From REEB95 sp963785735 (lineage in GTDB: Bacteria; Pseudomonadota; Alphaproteobacteria; ATCC43930; CGMCC-115725): a stretch of DNA of 64,000 nucleotides. How positions within the stretch are numbered: position 1 is the stretch's first letter; each line of letters begins with the position of its first letter. This document shows positions 43,054 through 51,248 of the stretch, in pieces. Both the position numbers and the translations under genes were made by a program. The stretch lies in NCBI GenBank assembly GCA_963785735.1, contig CAWAWJ010000001.1:124001-188000 (forward strand). Reading direction: 5' to 3'. Under the pieces are notes generated by a model, which saw only the letters and a program-made list of their open reading frames with translations, did not search any database and was not told where the DNA came from.

Positions 43054-43829
43054 TTCGCCAGCTTCGCGCGCGCGGCCTCGGCGAGTTTGGGATCGCCGCC
43101 CGCCGCCACCCGCCCGTCCGATTGGAGCGACAACGGCTTGCCTTGCCAATCGGTCATCGTGCCGCCAGCGCCCTCGACCACCGGCGCGAGCGCGCAGAAA
43201 TCGTAAGGCTTCAATCCGGCCTCGACGACGAGATCGATGAACCCCGCCGCCAAAAGCCCATAGGCGTAGCAATCGGCGCCGAAGCGCGCCTGCTTGACCG
43301 AGGATTTGAGTCGCTGGAACGCGTTGGCATCGGCGCCTTCGAACATGTCGGGCGATGTGGCGTAAAGCGTGGCCTCGCTCAAGACCCCGCAGGCGCGGGT
43401 CTTGACCGGCTTGCCGTTCATCAGCGTGGCGTGGCCCGAAGCGCCCACCCAGCGTTCGCGCGAGATCGGCTGGTCGATCACGCCCAGCACCGGCTTGCCC
43501 TTATAGGCGAGCGATATGAGCGTGCCGAAAAGCGGCACGCCGGCGATGAAGGATTTGGTGCCGTCGATCGGATCGAGCACCCAGACGTATTCGGCCTCGG
43601 GCCTAACCCGCCCGAATTCCTCGCCCCAGATGCCGTGCGCCGGGTAATGCGCCTCGATCGCCTCGCGCATCGCCTTTTCCGCCTCGCGGTCGGCGATGGT
43701 GACCGGGGTGCGGTCGGGCTTCTGCTCGATGGTTATATTCTGGCGGAAATGGCGGCGGATGATCGCGCCCGCGCGCTCGGCGAGTTCGCCGGCCAGCGCC
43801 AGATAAGCGGCTGAAACCCTCTCATTCAT
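43050..43829 (-). CDS. hisN: inositol-monophosphatase family histidinol-phosphatase
   Basis: 259 residues. Metal-binding motif in VWVLDPIDGTKSFIAGVP, with the upstream Glu in WGEEFGR and the second motif GADCYAYGLLAAGFIDLVVE. This subgroup is HisN histidinol-phosphatase in actinobacteria and alphaproteobacteria, but a general IMPase or CysQ-like activity cannot be excluded. Typical length. Its 3' end is fused in overlap to yejA; the 5' side carries a cytochrome c remnant. Confidence 0.85.
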   Translation of the reverse strand: MNERVSAAYLALAGELAERAGAIIRRHFRQNITIEQKPDRTPVTIADREAEKAMREAIEAHYPAHGIWGEEFGRVRPEAEYVWVLDPIDGTKSFIAGVPLFGTLISLAYKGKPVLGVIDQPISRERWVGASGHATLMNGKPVKTRACGVLSEATLYATSPDMFEGADANAFQRLKSSVKQARFGADCYAYGLLAAGFIDLVVEAGLKPYDFCALAPVVEGAGGTMTDWQGKPLSLQSDGRVAAGGDPKLAEAARAKLAK

Positions 43830-43840
43830 GCCGCGCGATA

Positions 43841-43919
43841 TTAGAGGGCGGGAGCCGGTTTGCCGAGGGGTTTGGGGCTGTCGCTCAAGCTGTTGAGATA
43901 GTCGACAACCGCTTCGTCA
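43841..43919 (-). pseudogene. remnant of a cytochrome c gene 3' end
   Basis: Reading leftward in one frame gives DEAVVDYLNSLSDSPKPLGK PAPAL then TAA. The block YLNSLSDSPKPL is identical to that of the intact cytochrome c gene ending at 44789, with 27 bp exact (43875-43901 = 44874-44900) and a second 12-bp match (43847-43858 = 44831-44842) separated by a 15-nt length difference. No start or heme motif remains. It lies between hisN and the toxin-antitoxin pair, 12 nt upstream of hisN. Confidence 0.75.
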
Positions 43920-44240
43920 CGCGACCGCCTCGAGCCCGTTCTTTTTGACCAGGGTGAGCAGCTTGAGCGAGGCCCCCTGCGGGTGTTTTTCGCCGCGCTC
44001 CCATTGACTGATCAGCCCGGTCGTCACGTTCAAATAGCGCGCGAACACCGCCTGGCTGGCTCCTTCGCGCAGCCGCAGGGCGCGGATTTCCTTCGGCTTC
44101 AAGGCCCGCGTGGGGGTGAGACACATCGTGTCGAATTCGCGCATGGTCCGCTTGTCCATCACGCCGGCGGCGCGAAGGCCTTCGGCCATTTCATGGACCG
44201 AGGCCATCACGGCGCTTCGATACTGTTTAGTCTTTGTCAT
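43917..44240 (-). CDS. XRE-family antitoxin
   Basis: 107 residues. The helix-turn-helix is in the C-terminal half (EIRALRLREGASQAVFARYL, VTTGLISQWERGEKHPQG), with an N-terminal region (MRE-FDTMCLTP) known from NadS/HigA-type antitoxins. Presumed to neutralise the RelE-like toxin and repress the pair at a palindromic operator. The start overlaps the toxin gene by 14 nt. Its stop overlaps the cytochrome c remnant by 3 nt. Confidence 0.88.
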   Translation of the reverse strand: MTKTKQYRSAVMASVHEMAEGLRAAGVMDKRTMREFDTMCLTPTRALKPKEIRALRLREGASQAVFARYLNVTTGLISQWERGEKHPQGASLKLLTLVKKNGLEAVA

Positions 44241-44607
44241 CGCACATCACCTCCGTCAGTGTTCCGAATTCAACCGCCTTGGCGATCGCCGTGTCGTCAT
44301 ACGCCAGCATCTCCGAAGCGAGTTTTTTCAGAGCGCCCAGCTCGCCCGGATCGATGTTGTCCCAATCCTTTTTCGCAAAGCCGTGAACAAAATACGCGCG
44401 CTGGCCCTTTCTGTATAAAATCAGCGCTCGCGCCCCGCCTGACTTGCCGCCGCCGGGACGGGCAACCCGCTGTTTGATGACGCCGCCTCCGAGATCGGCG
44501 TCGATCAAGCCTCGCTCGGCGGCATCAACGGCCTTGCAAAGCGCCGCGTCGCCGAGGCCCGCCTTCTTGAGAAAGCGTGTGAACGGCTTGTTCCTGAATA
44601 TCCGCAA
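44227..44607 (-). CDS. RelE-like toxin (PF06296 type)
   Basis: 126 residues. FTRFLKKAGLGDAALCKAV, GGVIKQRVARPGGGKSGGAR and ALILYRKGQRAYFVHGFAKK followed by D-x-D belong to the RelE-like family that pairs with XRE antitoxins. Activity expected: mRNA cleavage on the ribosome. It starts with TTG at 44607, justified by the strong RBS GGGAGG four nt upstream; there is no ATG in frame upstream of it. First gene of the pair, promoter at 44639-44666. Confidence 0.87.
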   Translation of the reverse strand: MRIFRNKPFTRFLKKAGLGDAALCKAVDAAERGLIDADLGGGVIKQRVARPGGGKSGGARALILYRKGQRAYFVHGFAKKDWDNIDPGELGALKKLASEMLAYDDTAIAKAVEFGTLTEVMCDDKD

Positions 44608-44638
44608 GCCGCCTCCCGGTGAGCGCGCCCACGGCTAG

Positions 44639-44666
44639 ATATAACACTGAGTGTTATAGATTACAA
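44639..44666 (-). promoter_or_regulatory. toxin-antitoxin promoter with 17-bp palindromic operator
   Basis: Leftward -35 TTGTAA (44661-44666), 16-nt spacer, -10 TTATAT (44639-44644). A perfect palindrome ATAACACT-G-AGTGTTAT (44641-44657) fills the spacer and -10. Transcription would start near 44632. Binding by the XRE antitoxin is inferred from position. Confidence 0.65.
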
Positions 44667-44788
44667 GACCGCCCGGGCCGGGGCGTTACCGTATGATTCG
44701 GGCTCAAGGCCTTTATCTTGCGCGCGGCAAGGCGGGGAACGACGCCGGCCGCTGCCGGCGCCACAAGACGGTGGACGAGCGCTAACCC

Positions 44789-45391
44789 CTATTTACCAGC
44801 GGGCTGCGCGGGCGCGGCGGCGGCGGGCTTGGCGGGAGCCGGAGCGGCGGGCGCGGATGCGGGCAGCGGCTTCGGGCTGTCGCTCAAGCTGTTGAGATAG
44901 GCGATGACATCGGCCCGGTCCTTGGCCTTGGGGAAGCCGGCGAAGGTCATCTTGGTGCCCTTGGCGAAAACCTGCGGGTTGGTGAGCCAGGCGTTGAGAT
45001 TGTCCACGGTCCAGGTGCCGCCCTTGCCCGCGAGCGCGTCGGAGAAGGCGAAGCCGCCCCGGCCATGCGCGATCTCGTCGCCGAAAATGCCGTAGAGGTT
45101 GGGGCCGATGCGGTTGGGCCCGCCCTTGTCGAAGGTGTGGCAGGTGAGGCAGACCTTGGCGTCGCCCTGGCCGTTCGCGACGCTCGCCGCCGCCAAGAGC
45201 GGGCCGATCGGCTCGGGCGCCGCGGGTGCGGCGGGCGCGGCCGTTGCCGGTTGATCGGTGATCGCGATCTCGTAGGCGTTCTTGTCCGGCATCTTGGGCT
45301 TCACCAGCGCGCTCGCGATAAAGCCCGAAATCATGGCGACGATCATCGAGGCCAAAATGGCGCCCGCGATCTTGTTCATCTCGAAGGACAT
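44789..45391 (-). CDS. membrane-anchored class I cytochrome c (CycM-like)
   Basis: 200 residues. An uncleaved N-terminal helix (AGAILASMIVAMISGFIASAL), a Pro/Ala linker, then the heme site CLTCHTFDKGGPNRIGPNL (CxxCH) and axial Met in GTKMTFAGFP. Matches CycM-type cytochromes that feed cytochrome c oxidase. The Pro/Ala-rich C-terminal tail (PASAPAAPAPAKPAAAAPA) is longer than the remnant's. Divergent from kdsB, the CycM/kdsB/pheA arrangement typical of alphaproteobacteria. Heme ligands are intact. Confidence 0.9.
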   Translation of the reverse strand: MSFEMNKIAGAILASMIVAMISGFIASALVKPKMPDKNAYEIAITDQPATAAPAAPAAPEPIGPLLAAASVANGQGDAKVCLTCHTFDKGGPNRIGPNLYGIFGDEIAHGRGGFAFSDALAGKGGTWTVDNLNAWLTNPQVFAKGTKMTFAGFPKAKDRADVIAYLNSLSDSPKPLPASAPAAPAPAKPAAAAPAQPAGK

Positions 45392-45533
45392 GGAAGCCCG
45401 ATACCCCCGCAAAGCCGCCGCCGGAAAAGCCGATTTCCGTTGGCCCGGCAACGCAATATGATCGAGAGCACGGGGCCAAATTCATGCGGCATAACGCCGC
45501 AACGCCGGCCTTGAAGGACTCCGCGAAGCACCT

Positions 45534-46289
45534 GTGGACAAGTTGAATCCAATCGTCCTGATCCCCGCCCGTATGGCCTCGACCCGGCTGCCGGGAAAGC
45601 CGCTGGCCCAAATCGCGGGCGAGGCGATGATCGTCCATGTCTGGCGCCGGGCGATGGAAGCGGGAATCGGGCCCGTGGCGGTGGCTTGCGCCGAAAGCGA
45701 GATCGCGCAAGCCGTCACGCGCGCCGGGGGCGAGGCCGTGCTGACCCGGCCCGGTCATCCCTCGGGCTCGGACCGGATTTTCGAGGCGCTCCAGAAACTC
45801 GACCCCACGGGGAAGCACGACGTGGTGGTGAATGTGCAAGGCGATTTGCCGCTGCTCGACCCCAAGGCGATCCGGGCGGCGCTTACGCCCTTGGCCGATG
45901 CGGCTTGCGGCATCGCCACGCTTTGCGCGGCGCTTGAGCCGGGCGAGATCGAAATGGCAAGCGTCGTCAAGGTGAAGGCGGAATTCCAGCCGGGCAAGAA
46001 AATCGCCCGCGCGATTTCGTTCTCGCGCAAGGGGCAGCCGCCCGCCTGGCACCATATCGGGCTTTACGCCTACAGGCGAAATGCCCTCGAGCGCTTTGTC
46101 GCCTTGGCCCCGAGTGCTTCGGAGAAGCGCGAAAACCTCGAGCAATTGCGCGCGCTCGATGCGGGCATGCGGATCGACGTGGCGCTCGTTGACGCGGTGC
46201 CTTTCGGCGTCGATACTCCGGCCGATCTCGAACGCGCCCGCGCTCTTTTCGCCCAACGTCAAACTCCAAAATCTCCCAAACCCTCATGA
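45534..46289 (+). CDS. kdsB: CMP-3-deoxy-manno-octulosonate cytidylyltransferase
   Basis: 251 residues. Activates Kdo with CTP for lipopolysaccharide. Nucleotide motif LIPARMASTRLPGKPLAQI, metal/substrate loop VVVNVQGDLPLLDP, and WHHIGLYAYRRNAL. It begins with GTG at 45534 (a TTG two codons later is possible). The stop overlaps pheA's ATG by 4 nt. Confidence 0.94.
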   Translation: MDKLNPIVLIPARMASTRLPGKPLAQIAGEAMIVHVWRRAMEAGIGPVAVACAESEIAQAVTRAGGEAVLTRPGHPSGSDRIFEALQKLDPTGKHDVVVNVQGDLPLLDPKAIRAALTPLADAACGIATLCAALEPGEIEMASVVKVKAEFQPGKKIARAISFSRKGQPPAWHHIGLYAYRRNALERFVALAPSASEKRENLEQLRALDAGMRIDVALVDAVPFGVDTPADLERARALFAQRQTPKSPKPS

Positions 46290-47164
46290 GTTCCAAAGCC
46301 AAAACGTCGCGCCGCATCGCCTTCCAAGGGGCGCCCGGGGCCTATTCCGATCTCGCCTGCCGGCATGTCTTTCCGGGCATGAAGACGCTCGCCTGCCCGG
46401 GCTTCGAGGATGTGATAGCGGCGGTGCGGGGCGGCCGGGCCGAACTCGCGATGCTGCCGATCGAGAATTCGGTCGCGGGCCGCGTCGCCGACATCCACCA
46501 TCTGCTGCCCGATTCAGGGCTTCACATCGTGGCCGAGCATTTCGAGCGCGTGCGGCACCAGCTGCTGGCGCTGCCCGGGGCCTCGCTCAAGACCGTCAAG
46601 ACCGTGAGGAGCCACGTCCACGCCCTGTCGCAATGCCGCGCGCTCATCCGCCGGTTGAAGCTCAAGCCCGTGGTCGCCGCCGACACCGCGGGTGCCGCGG
46701 CCGAGCTCGCCTTGAGCGGGGACAAGACCGTGGCGGTGATCGCCTCCTCGCTCGCCGCCAGGATCTACGGCCTCAAGACCCTCAAGAGGAATATCGAGGA
46801 CGCGCGGCACAACACCACGAGGTTTCTTATCATGGCGCGCAAGCCCTCGGCGCCCCCCCATGACGGGCGGCTCACCGTCACCACCTTCGTCTTCAACGTC
46901 AAGAACGTGCCGGCGGCGCTCTACAAGGCGCTCGGCGGCTTCGCCACCACCGGCGTCAACATGACCAAGCTCGAAAGCTACATGGTCGGCGGCGAGTTCA
47001 CCGCCACCCAGTTCTACGCCGATGTCGAGGGCCACCCCCGGTCGCGCGCGCTGGCGCTCGCCCTGGAAGAGCTCGTATTCGTCACCCGCAAGTTAAGAAT
47101 CCTCGGGGTCTATCGCGGCCACCCCTTCCGCGCGCGCGCCGCGAAAAAACTTAGCAAAGCTTAA
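46286..47164 (+). CDS. pheA: prephenate dehydratase
   Basis: 292 residues, mono-functional. FQGAPGAYSDLACRHVFPG and IENSVAGRVADIHHLL are the catalytic-domain landmarks, with the TRF motif in HNTTRFLIMARKP. The C-terminal ACT domain (PAALYKALGGFATTGVNMTK, then ESYMVGGEF) binds phenylalanine for feedback inhibition. Coupled to kdsB by ATGA. Confidence 0.95.
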   Translation: MSSKAKTSRRIAFQGAPGAYSDLACRHVFPGMKTLACPGFEDVIAAVRGGRAELAMLPIENSVAGRVADIHHLLPDSGLHIVAEHFERVRHQLLALPGASLKTVKTVRSHVHALSQCRALIRRLKLKPVVAADTAGAAAELALSGDKTVAVIASSLAARIYGLKTLKRNIEDARHNTTRFLIMARKPSAPPHDGRLTVTTFVFNVKNVPAALYKALGGFATTGVNMTKLESYMVGGEFTATQFYADVEGHPRSRALALALEELVFVTRKLRILGVYRGHPFRARAAKKLSKA

Positions 47165-47177
47165 AAAGGACCGGCCG

Positions 47178-47477
47178 ATGATCCTCGAAATCGCGCAGAT
47201 CGACGTCAAGCCCGGCCTCGAAGCCAAGTTCGAGCAGGGCGTTCGCGACGCGCTGCCGCTGTTCAAGGCGGCCAAGGGCTGCAAGGGAATGGAGCTGCAC
47301 CGCTCGGTCGAGCAGCCGCTCCGCTACCGCGTCATGATCCGGTGGGAGACATTGGAGAACCACACCGTCGATTTCCGCGGCTCGGAGGATTTCAAGAAAT
47401 GGCGGGGGCTGGTGGGCGAGACTTTCGCCAGCCCGCCCGCGGTCGAGCACGTCAATCTCGCCTTCAAGGGCTTTTAA
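47178..47477 (+). CDS. ABM-domain (antibiotic biosynthesis monooxygenase family) protein
   Basis: 99 residues. Ferredoxin-like dimer fold: MILEIAQIDVKPGLEAKFEQ, KAAKGCKGMELHRSVEQ, YRVMIRWETLENHTVDFRGS. Members range from heme-degrading to quinol monooxygenases, so a precise role cannot be given. It follows pheA by 13 nt with an AAGGA RBS. The 3' end overlaps the convergent nudC by 14 nt. Confidence 0.85.
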   Translation: MILEIAQIDVKPGLEAKFEQGVRDALPLFKAAKGCKGMELHRSVEQPLRYRVMIRWETLENHTVDFRGSEDFKKWRGLVGETFASPPAVEHVNLAFKGF

Positions 47478-48381
47478 GCCACTCTTCGATGAGCCGCCGC
47501 GCGATCGAATCCCTGCGCGGCAGGCGGAACTGGTCGTCGTCCGCGTGATTTAAAATGAAATCGCGCGCGAACCAATGCGCCGCCTCGAGTTCGTGGCCAT
47601 CGAGGCGGATGTCGCGATTGCGGGCCCGGGCGTAAAAGCCCAGCATCAGCGAGGACGGGAACGGCCAGGGCTGCGACGAGTGATAGGTGACGTCCTCGAC
47701 CGCGATGCCGGTTTCCTCGCGCACCTCGCGCGCCACCGCCTCTTCCAGGCTCTCACCCGGCTCGACGAAGCCGGCCAATGTGGAATGCATGCCTGGCATC
47801 CAGCTGGGCTGGCGGCCGAGCAGGCAATGGTCGCTGTCATGGACCAGCATGATGACCGCCGGGTCGGTGCGCGGAAAATGCACGGATCCGCAGGCGGCGT
47901 TGGTGCAGCGGCGCAGATGGCCCGCCTCTTCGGATCGGCTGGGCTGGCCGCAGACGGCGCAGAAACGGTGCCGCGCGTGCCAATAGACGATCCCGCGCGC
48001 ATAGGCCAAAAGCGCGCCTTCCTCGCGCGGCAATAACGGCCCGACCCGGCGCAGATCGACGAATTCGGCGCGGTCGTCGGCGCGGATCACCGACAGCGGA
48101 TTTTCGAGATCGGACAGGTCGATGGCGAAATAGGCCTGGGCGCCGGCGAGCCCCAGCAGCATGATCTCGGTCGCGTCGATTCCCGGAGCCGCGATCTCCG
48201 GACATGGTGGGCAAACCGCGCGGGGCGTAGCACTTCCCGCGCCCACCACCAGGCTCTGGCCGCGCCATACCGGCACGAAGCGGCTCGCCGCATGGGCGAG
48301 GCGCTCGGCCAGCCATGCCCGATCCTTACGGCGATGCGTGGCGCGGTCGAGGCCGCCCGCGTAAAAATTGGCTTGCCGCAT
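47464..48381 (-). CDS. nudC: NAD+ diphosphatase/NAD-decapping hydrolase NudC
   Basis: 305 residues. Zn site CAVCGQ and RRCTNAACGSVHFPRTDPAVI, then the Nudix box LAGFVEPGESLEEAVAREVR followed by EETGI, and the SQPWPFPSSLMLGF sequence that defines NudC. Cleaves NADH and removes NAD caps from RNA. I start at ATG 48381; the extension to 48480 overlaps the SRP RNA gene promoter. Confidence 0.93.
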   Translation of the reverse strand: MRQANFYAGGLDRATHRRKDRAWLAERLAHAASRFVPVWRGQSLVVGAGSATPRAVCPPCPEIAAPGIDATEIMLLGLAGAQAYFAIDLSDLENPLSVIRADDRAEFVDLRRVGPLLPREEGALLAYARGIVYWHARHRFCAVCGQPSRSEEAGHLRRCTNAACGSVHFPRTDPAVIMLVHDSDHCLLGRQPSWMPGMHSTLAGFVEPGESLEEAVAREVREETGIAVEDVTYHSSQPWPFPSSLMLGFYARARNRDIRLDGHELEAAHWFARDFILNHADDDQFRLPRRDSIARRLIEEWLKSP

Positions 48382-48448
48382 TTTTCCGGTCTTTGATCTT
48401 GTTGCAACGGCCTTGCGCCTCGCATGGGGCGCTCTGTTATAGTGGCAT

Positions 48449-48548
48449 GGGAGGCTGGCGGCGGACAGACCCCTCGCCAACCCGGTCAGGTCCGGAAGGA
48501 AGCAGCCGTAACGAGTTCGGCCTGGGTCGGCGTTCAGCCTCCCACCTT
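48449..48548 (+). ncRNA. ffs: signal recognition particle RNA (4.5S type)
   Basis: About 100 nt. The core GGTCAGGTCCGGAAGGAAGC with AGCC immediately after is the near-invariant domain IV tetraloop and symmetric loop that binds Ffh. The ends GGGAGGCTGGC and GTTCAGCCTCCC pair as the long stem. A T-run (CCTTTTTAG, 48545-48551) follows as terminator. TATAGT at 48438-48443 fits a -10. Directly upstream of dnaX. 5' and 3' ends are accurate to a few bases. Confidence 0.95.
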
Positions 48549-48569
48549 TTTAGCTCCCGAGGAGGCGTG

Positions 48570-50333
48570 ATGAGCGAGTTGGGCGGCGCCTATCGCGTGC
48601 TCGCGCGTAAATACCGGCCGAGCACCTTCGCCGAATTGATCGGCCAGGAAGCGATGGTGCGCACCCTCGCCAACGCGATATCCACGGGCCGCATCGCCCA
48701 CGCCTTCATCCTCACCGGCGTGCGCGGAGTCGGCAAAACCACCACCGCCCGCATCATCGCCCGCGCGATCAACTGCACCGGGCCCGACGGCAAGGGCGGC
48801 CCGACGGTCGATCCTTGCGGCGTGTGCGAGAACTGCAAGGCGATCACCGAAGACCGCCATGTCGATGTAATCGAGATGGATGCGGCGTCGCATACCAAGG
48901 TCGAGGAGATGCGCGAGCTTCTGGATGGCGTGCGTTATAAGCCGGTCTTGGCGCGTTTCAAGATCTACATCATCGACGAAGTGCACATGTTATCGGGTCA
49001 CTCCTTCAACGCGCTCTTAAAGACGCTGGAGGAGCCGCCACCCGACGTGAAATTCGTCTTCGCCACCACCGAGGTGCACAAGGTACCGGTGACGGTGCTG
49101 TCGCGCTGCCAGCGCTTTTCGCTCCGCCGCGTGCCAGCCGACATCTTGGCGGCGCATTATTCGAAGATATCCGCGGCCGAGAAGGTAAGCGCGGACAAGG
49201 CGGCCATCGCGCTGATCGCGCGCGCGGCCGACGGCTCGGTACGCGACGGGTTGTCGCTCTTGGACCAGGCGATCTCGCTCGCCGGCGGCAAGGTGACCGA
49301 AGATATCGTGCGCGAAATGCTCGGCATCGCCGATCGCGGCCTGTCCTTTGGTCTGCTCGAAACCGTGTTCAAGGGCGACGCCGCCGGCGCCTTGAAGCAG
49401 GTGGGATCGCTCTATGAGGGCGGGGCCGACCCAGCCATGGTGCTCCAGGAATTGCTGGAGCTGGTCTATTTCCTTACCCGGCTCAAGCTCGCCCCCGATC
49501 TGGGAGAAGACCCCGGCGTCGAGGGCGAGCGCGGCCGGGGATTGCCGCTCGCGCAGAAACTCGGCATGGCCGAGCTGGCGCGGGCCTGGCAGATGCTGCT
49601 GAAGGGCCTGGGCGAGGCCCAGAACGCGCCGTCGCCCTTGCAGGCGGCGGAAATGGTGCTGGTGCGGCTGGCCTATGCCGCCGATCTCCCCGCCCCGGCC
49701 GATCTCATCAAATCTCTCGAAACCGCGGCTACCCATTCTCCCGCGCCAGCATCTCCCGGTCCGGCGCCCAGTTCACCACCAGGCCCGCGCGTGAGCGCCG
49801 CGCCGCGTGCCGGAGCGCCGCTCGAAGGCGCGGCCAGCGCCGCGCCCCGGATGCAGCCGCGCGAAGCCCCCGCGCCCGCGACACTCGAGCCGCAAAGCTT
49901 TCTCGACGTGATCAAGCTGTTCGAGCAGCACCGCGAGGCGCTGCTGCGCTCTCATCTCTACAACGACGTTCACCTGGTTCATTTCGAGCCGGGACGGATC
50001 GAGCTTAGGCCCGAACCCAATGCCCCGCGCGACTTGCCCAACCGGCTGGGCCAGATGCTGAGTCAATGGACCGGCCAGCGCTGGGTGGTGAGCGTTTCGG
50101 GCGAGCGCGGCGAGCCGAGCTTGCGCGAGCAGACGGAATCGCGCAGCCATGATCTGAAAGTGGCGGCGGCGACCGAGCCACTGGTGCGCGCCGTGCTCGA
50201 GGCTTTCCCCGGCGCGCGCATTGAAACCGTGCGCGAAAAAACTGCGGAGCCAACAGCCACGGTTCCGGCCGAGGACGGCGAGGAAGACGCCGTGGTCACG
50301 GATGATTTGGACGAGGACGGCGCCTTCCTATGA
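48570..50333 (+). CDS. dnaX: DNA polymerase III subunits gamma/tau
   Basis: 587 residues. The clamp-loader ATPase domain has Walker A TGVRGVGKTTTARIIARA, zinc cysteines in CGVCENC, Walker B IIDEVHMLS and the sensor FATTEVHK. The C-terminal third (after about 375) is Pro/Ala linker and tau domain. ATG at 48570 follows GAGGAGG. A frame from 48315 crosses the SRP RNA gene and is rejected. Coupled to ybaB. Confidence 0.96.
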   Translation: MSELGGAYRVLARKYRPSTFAELIGQEAMVRTLANAISTGRIAHAFILTGVRGVGKTTTARIIARAINCTGPDGKGGPTVDPCGVCENCKAITEDRHVDVIEMDAASHTKVEEMRELLDGVRYKPVLARFKIYIIDEVHMLSGHSFNALLKTLEEPPPDVKFVFATTEVHKVPVTVLSRCQRFSLRRVPADILAAHYSKISAAEKVSADKAAIALIARAADGSVRDGLSLLDQAISLAGGKVTEDIVREMLGIADRGLSFGLLETVFKGDAAGALKQVGSLYEGGADPAMVLQELLELVYFLTRLKLAPDLGEDPGVEGERGRGLPLAQKLGMAELARAWQMLLKGLGEAQNAPSPLQAAEMVLVRLAYAADLPAPADLIKSLETAATHSPAPASPGPAPSSPPGPRVSAAPRAGAPLEGAASAAPRMQPREAPAPATLEPQSFLDVIKLFEQHREALLRSHLYNDVHLVHFEPGRIELRPEPNAPRDLPNRLGQMLSQWTGQRWVVSVSGERGEPSLREQTESRSHDLKVAAATEPLVRAVLEAFPGARIETVREKTAEPTATVPAEDGEEDAVVTDDLDEDGAFL

Positions 50334-50653
50334 GCAATTTGGTGCAGATGCTCAAGCAGGCGCAGCAGATGCAGGCGCGCATGGCCGAGATGCAGGCGAA
50401 GCTCGCCGAAATCGAGGTCACGGGATCTTCGGGCGGCGGCATGGTGCAGGTGACGCTTAACGGCAAGAGCGAGGTGAAGAATCTCAAGCTCGACAAATCC
50501 GCTGTCGATCCCAACGAAACCGAGGTGCTGGAAGACCTGATCCTCGCCGCCTTCAACGACGCCAAGGCGCGAGCCGACCGGCTCGCCACCGAGGAGATGG
50601 AGAAGCTCACCGGCGGGCTGAAGTTGCCGCCGGGGATGAAGCTGCCTTTCTGA
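50330..50653 (+). CDS. ybaB: YbaB/EbfC nucleoid-associated protein
   Basis: 107 residues. MSNLVQMLKQAQQMQARMAE starts an N-terminal coiled coil, then IEVTGSSGGGMVQVTLNGK and ILAAFNDAKARADRLATEEM. Dimeric DNA-binding protein. Overlaps dnaX by ATGA and lies 1 nt before recR, the conserved dnaX-ybaB-recR set. Confidence 0.95.
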   Translation: MSNLVQMLKQAQQMQARMAEMQAKLAEIEVTGSSGGGMVQVTLNGKSEVKNLKLDKSAVDPNETEVLEDLILAAFNDAKARADRLATEEMEKLTGGLKLPPGMKLPF

Positions 50654-50654
50654 C

Positions 50655-51248
50655 GTGTTGGAACTCGACCGGCTGATCCAGTTGCTCGCCAAACTGCCGG
50701 GCCTCGGGCCGCGCTCGGCTCGGCGCGCGGCGCTTTACCTGATCAAACGCCGCGAAAGCGTGATGGAACCGTTGGCCGTAGCCTTGAAAGAGGCCGCCGC
50801 GCATATCCATCCCTGCTCGGTCTGCGGCAATCTCGACACCTCCGATCCTTGTTCCCTTTGCCGCGACCCGAAGCGCGACCAGGGCACGATCTGCGTGGTC
50901 GAGGACGTGGCCGATCTCTGGGCGATCGAGCGTTCAGTCTCGTTCAACGGCGTCTATCACGTGCTGGGCGGCACGCTCTCGGCGCTCGACGGCATCGGGC
51001 CGGAAGACCTCAAGATCGAGGCGCTGGCGGCGCGCGTCACCAAGACCAAGGCGCGCGAGGTAATCCTGGCGATGAACGCCAATGTCGAAGGCCAGACCAC
51101 CGCGCATTACATCGCCGACCGTTTGGCGGAATCGGGCGTTGCGGTCTCGCGCCTGGCGCATGGCGTGCCGGTCGGGGGCGAGCTCGATTATCTCGACGAG
51201 GGCACGCTCACCGCCGCGCTCAAATCGCGCGCGCCGCTGAAGGATTAG
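50655..51248 (+). CDS. recR: recombination mediator RecR
   Basis: 197 residues. HhH-type LAKLPGLGPRSARRAALYL, a zinc finger CSVCGNLDTSDPCSLC, and the Toprim core ICVVEDVADLWAIERS. Works with RecO/RecF to load RecA on gaps. Starts with GTG at 50655. Its TAG is immediately followed by the CTA that is rmuC's stop on the other strand. Confidence 0.95.
   Translation: MLELDRLIQLLAKLPGLGPRSARRAALYLIKRRESVMEPLAVALKEAAAHIHPCSVCGNLDTSDPCSLCRDPKRDQGTICVVEDVADLWAIERSVSFNGVYHVLGGTLSALDGIGPEDLKIEALAARVTKTKAREVILAMNANVEGQTTAHYIADRLAESGVAVSRLAHGVPVGGELDYLDEGTLTAALKSRAPLKD

Noticed and set aside
43885..44124. 79-residue open frame overlapping the XRE gene
   Set aside because: Shadow of the antitoxin gene; the meaningful frame at its 3' side is the cytochrome c remnant.
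48315..48569. N-terminal extension of dnaX
   Set aside because: It would cross the SRP RNA gene; the ATG at 48570 has a strong RBS.
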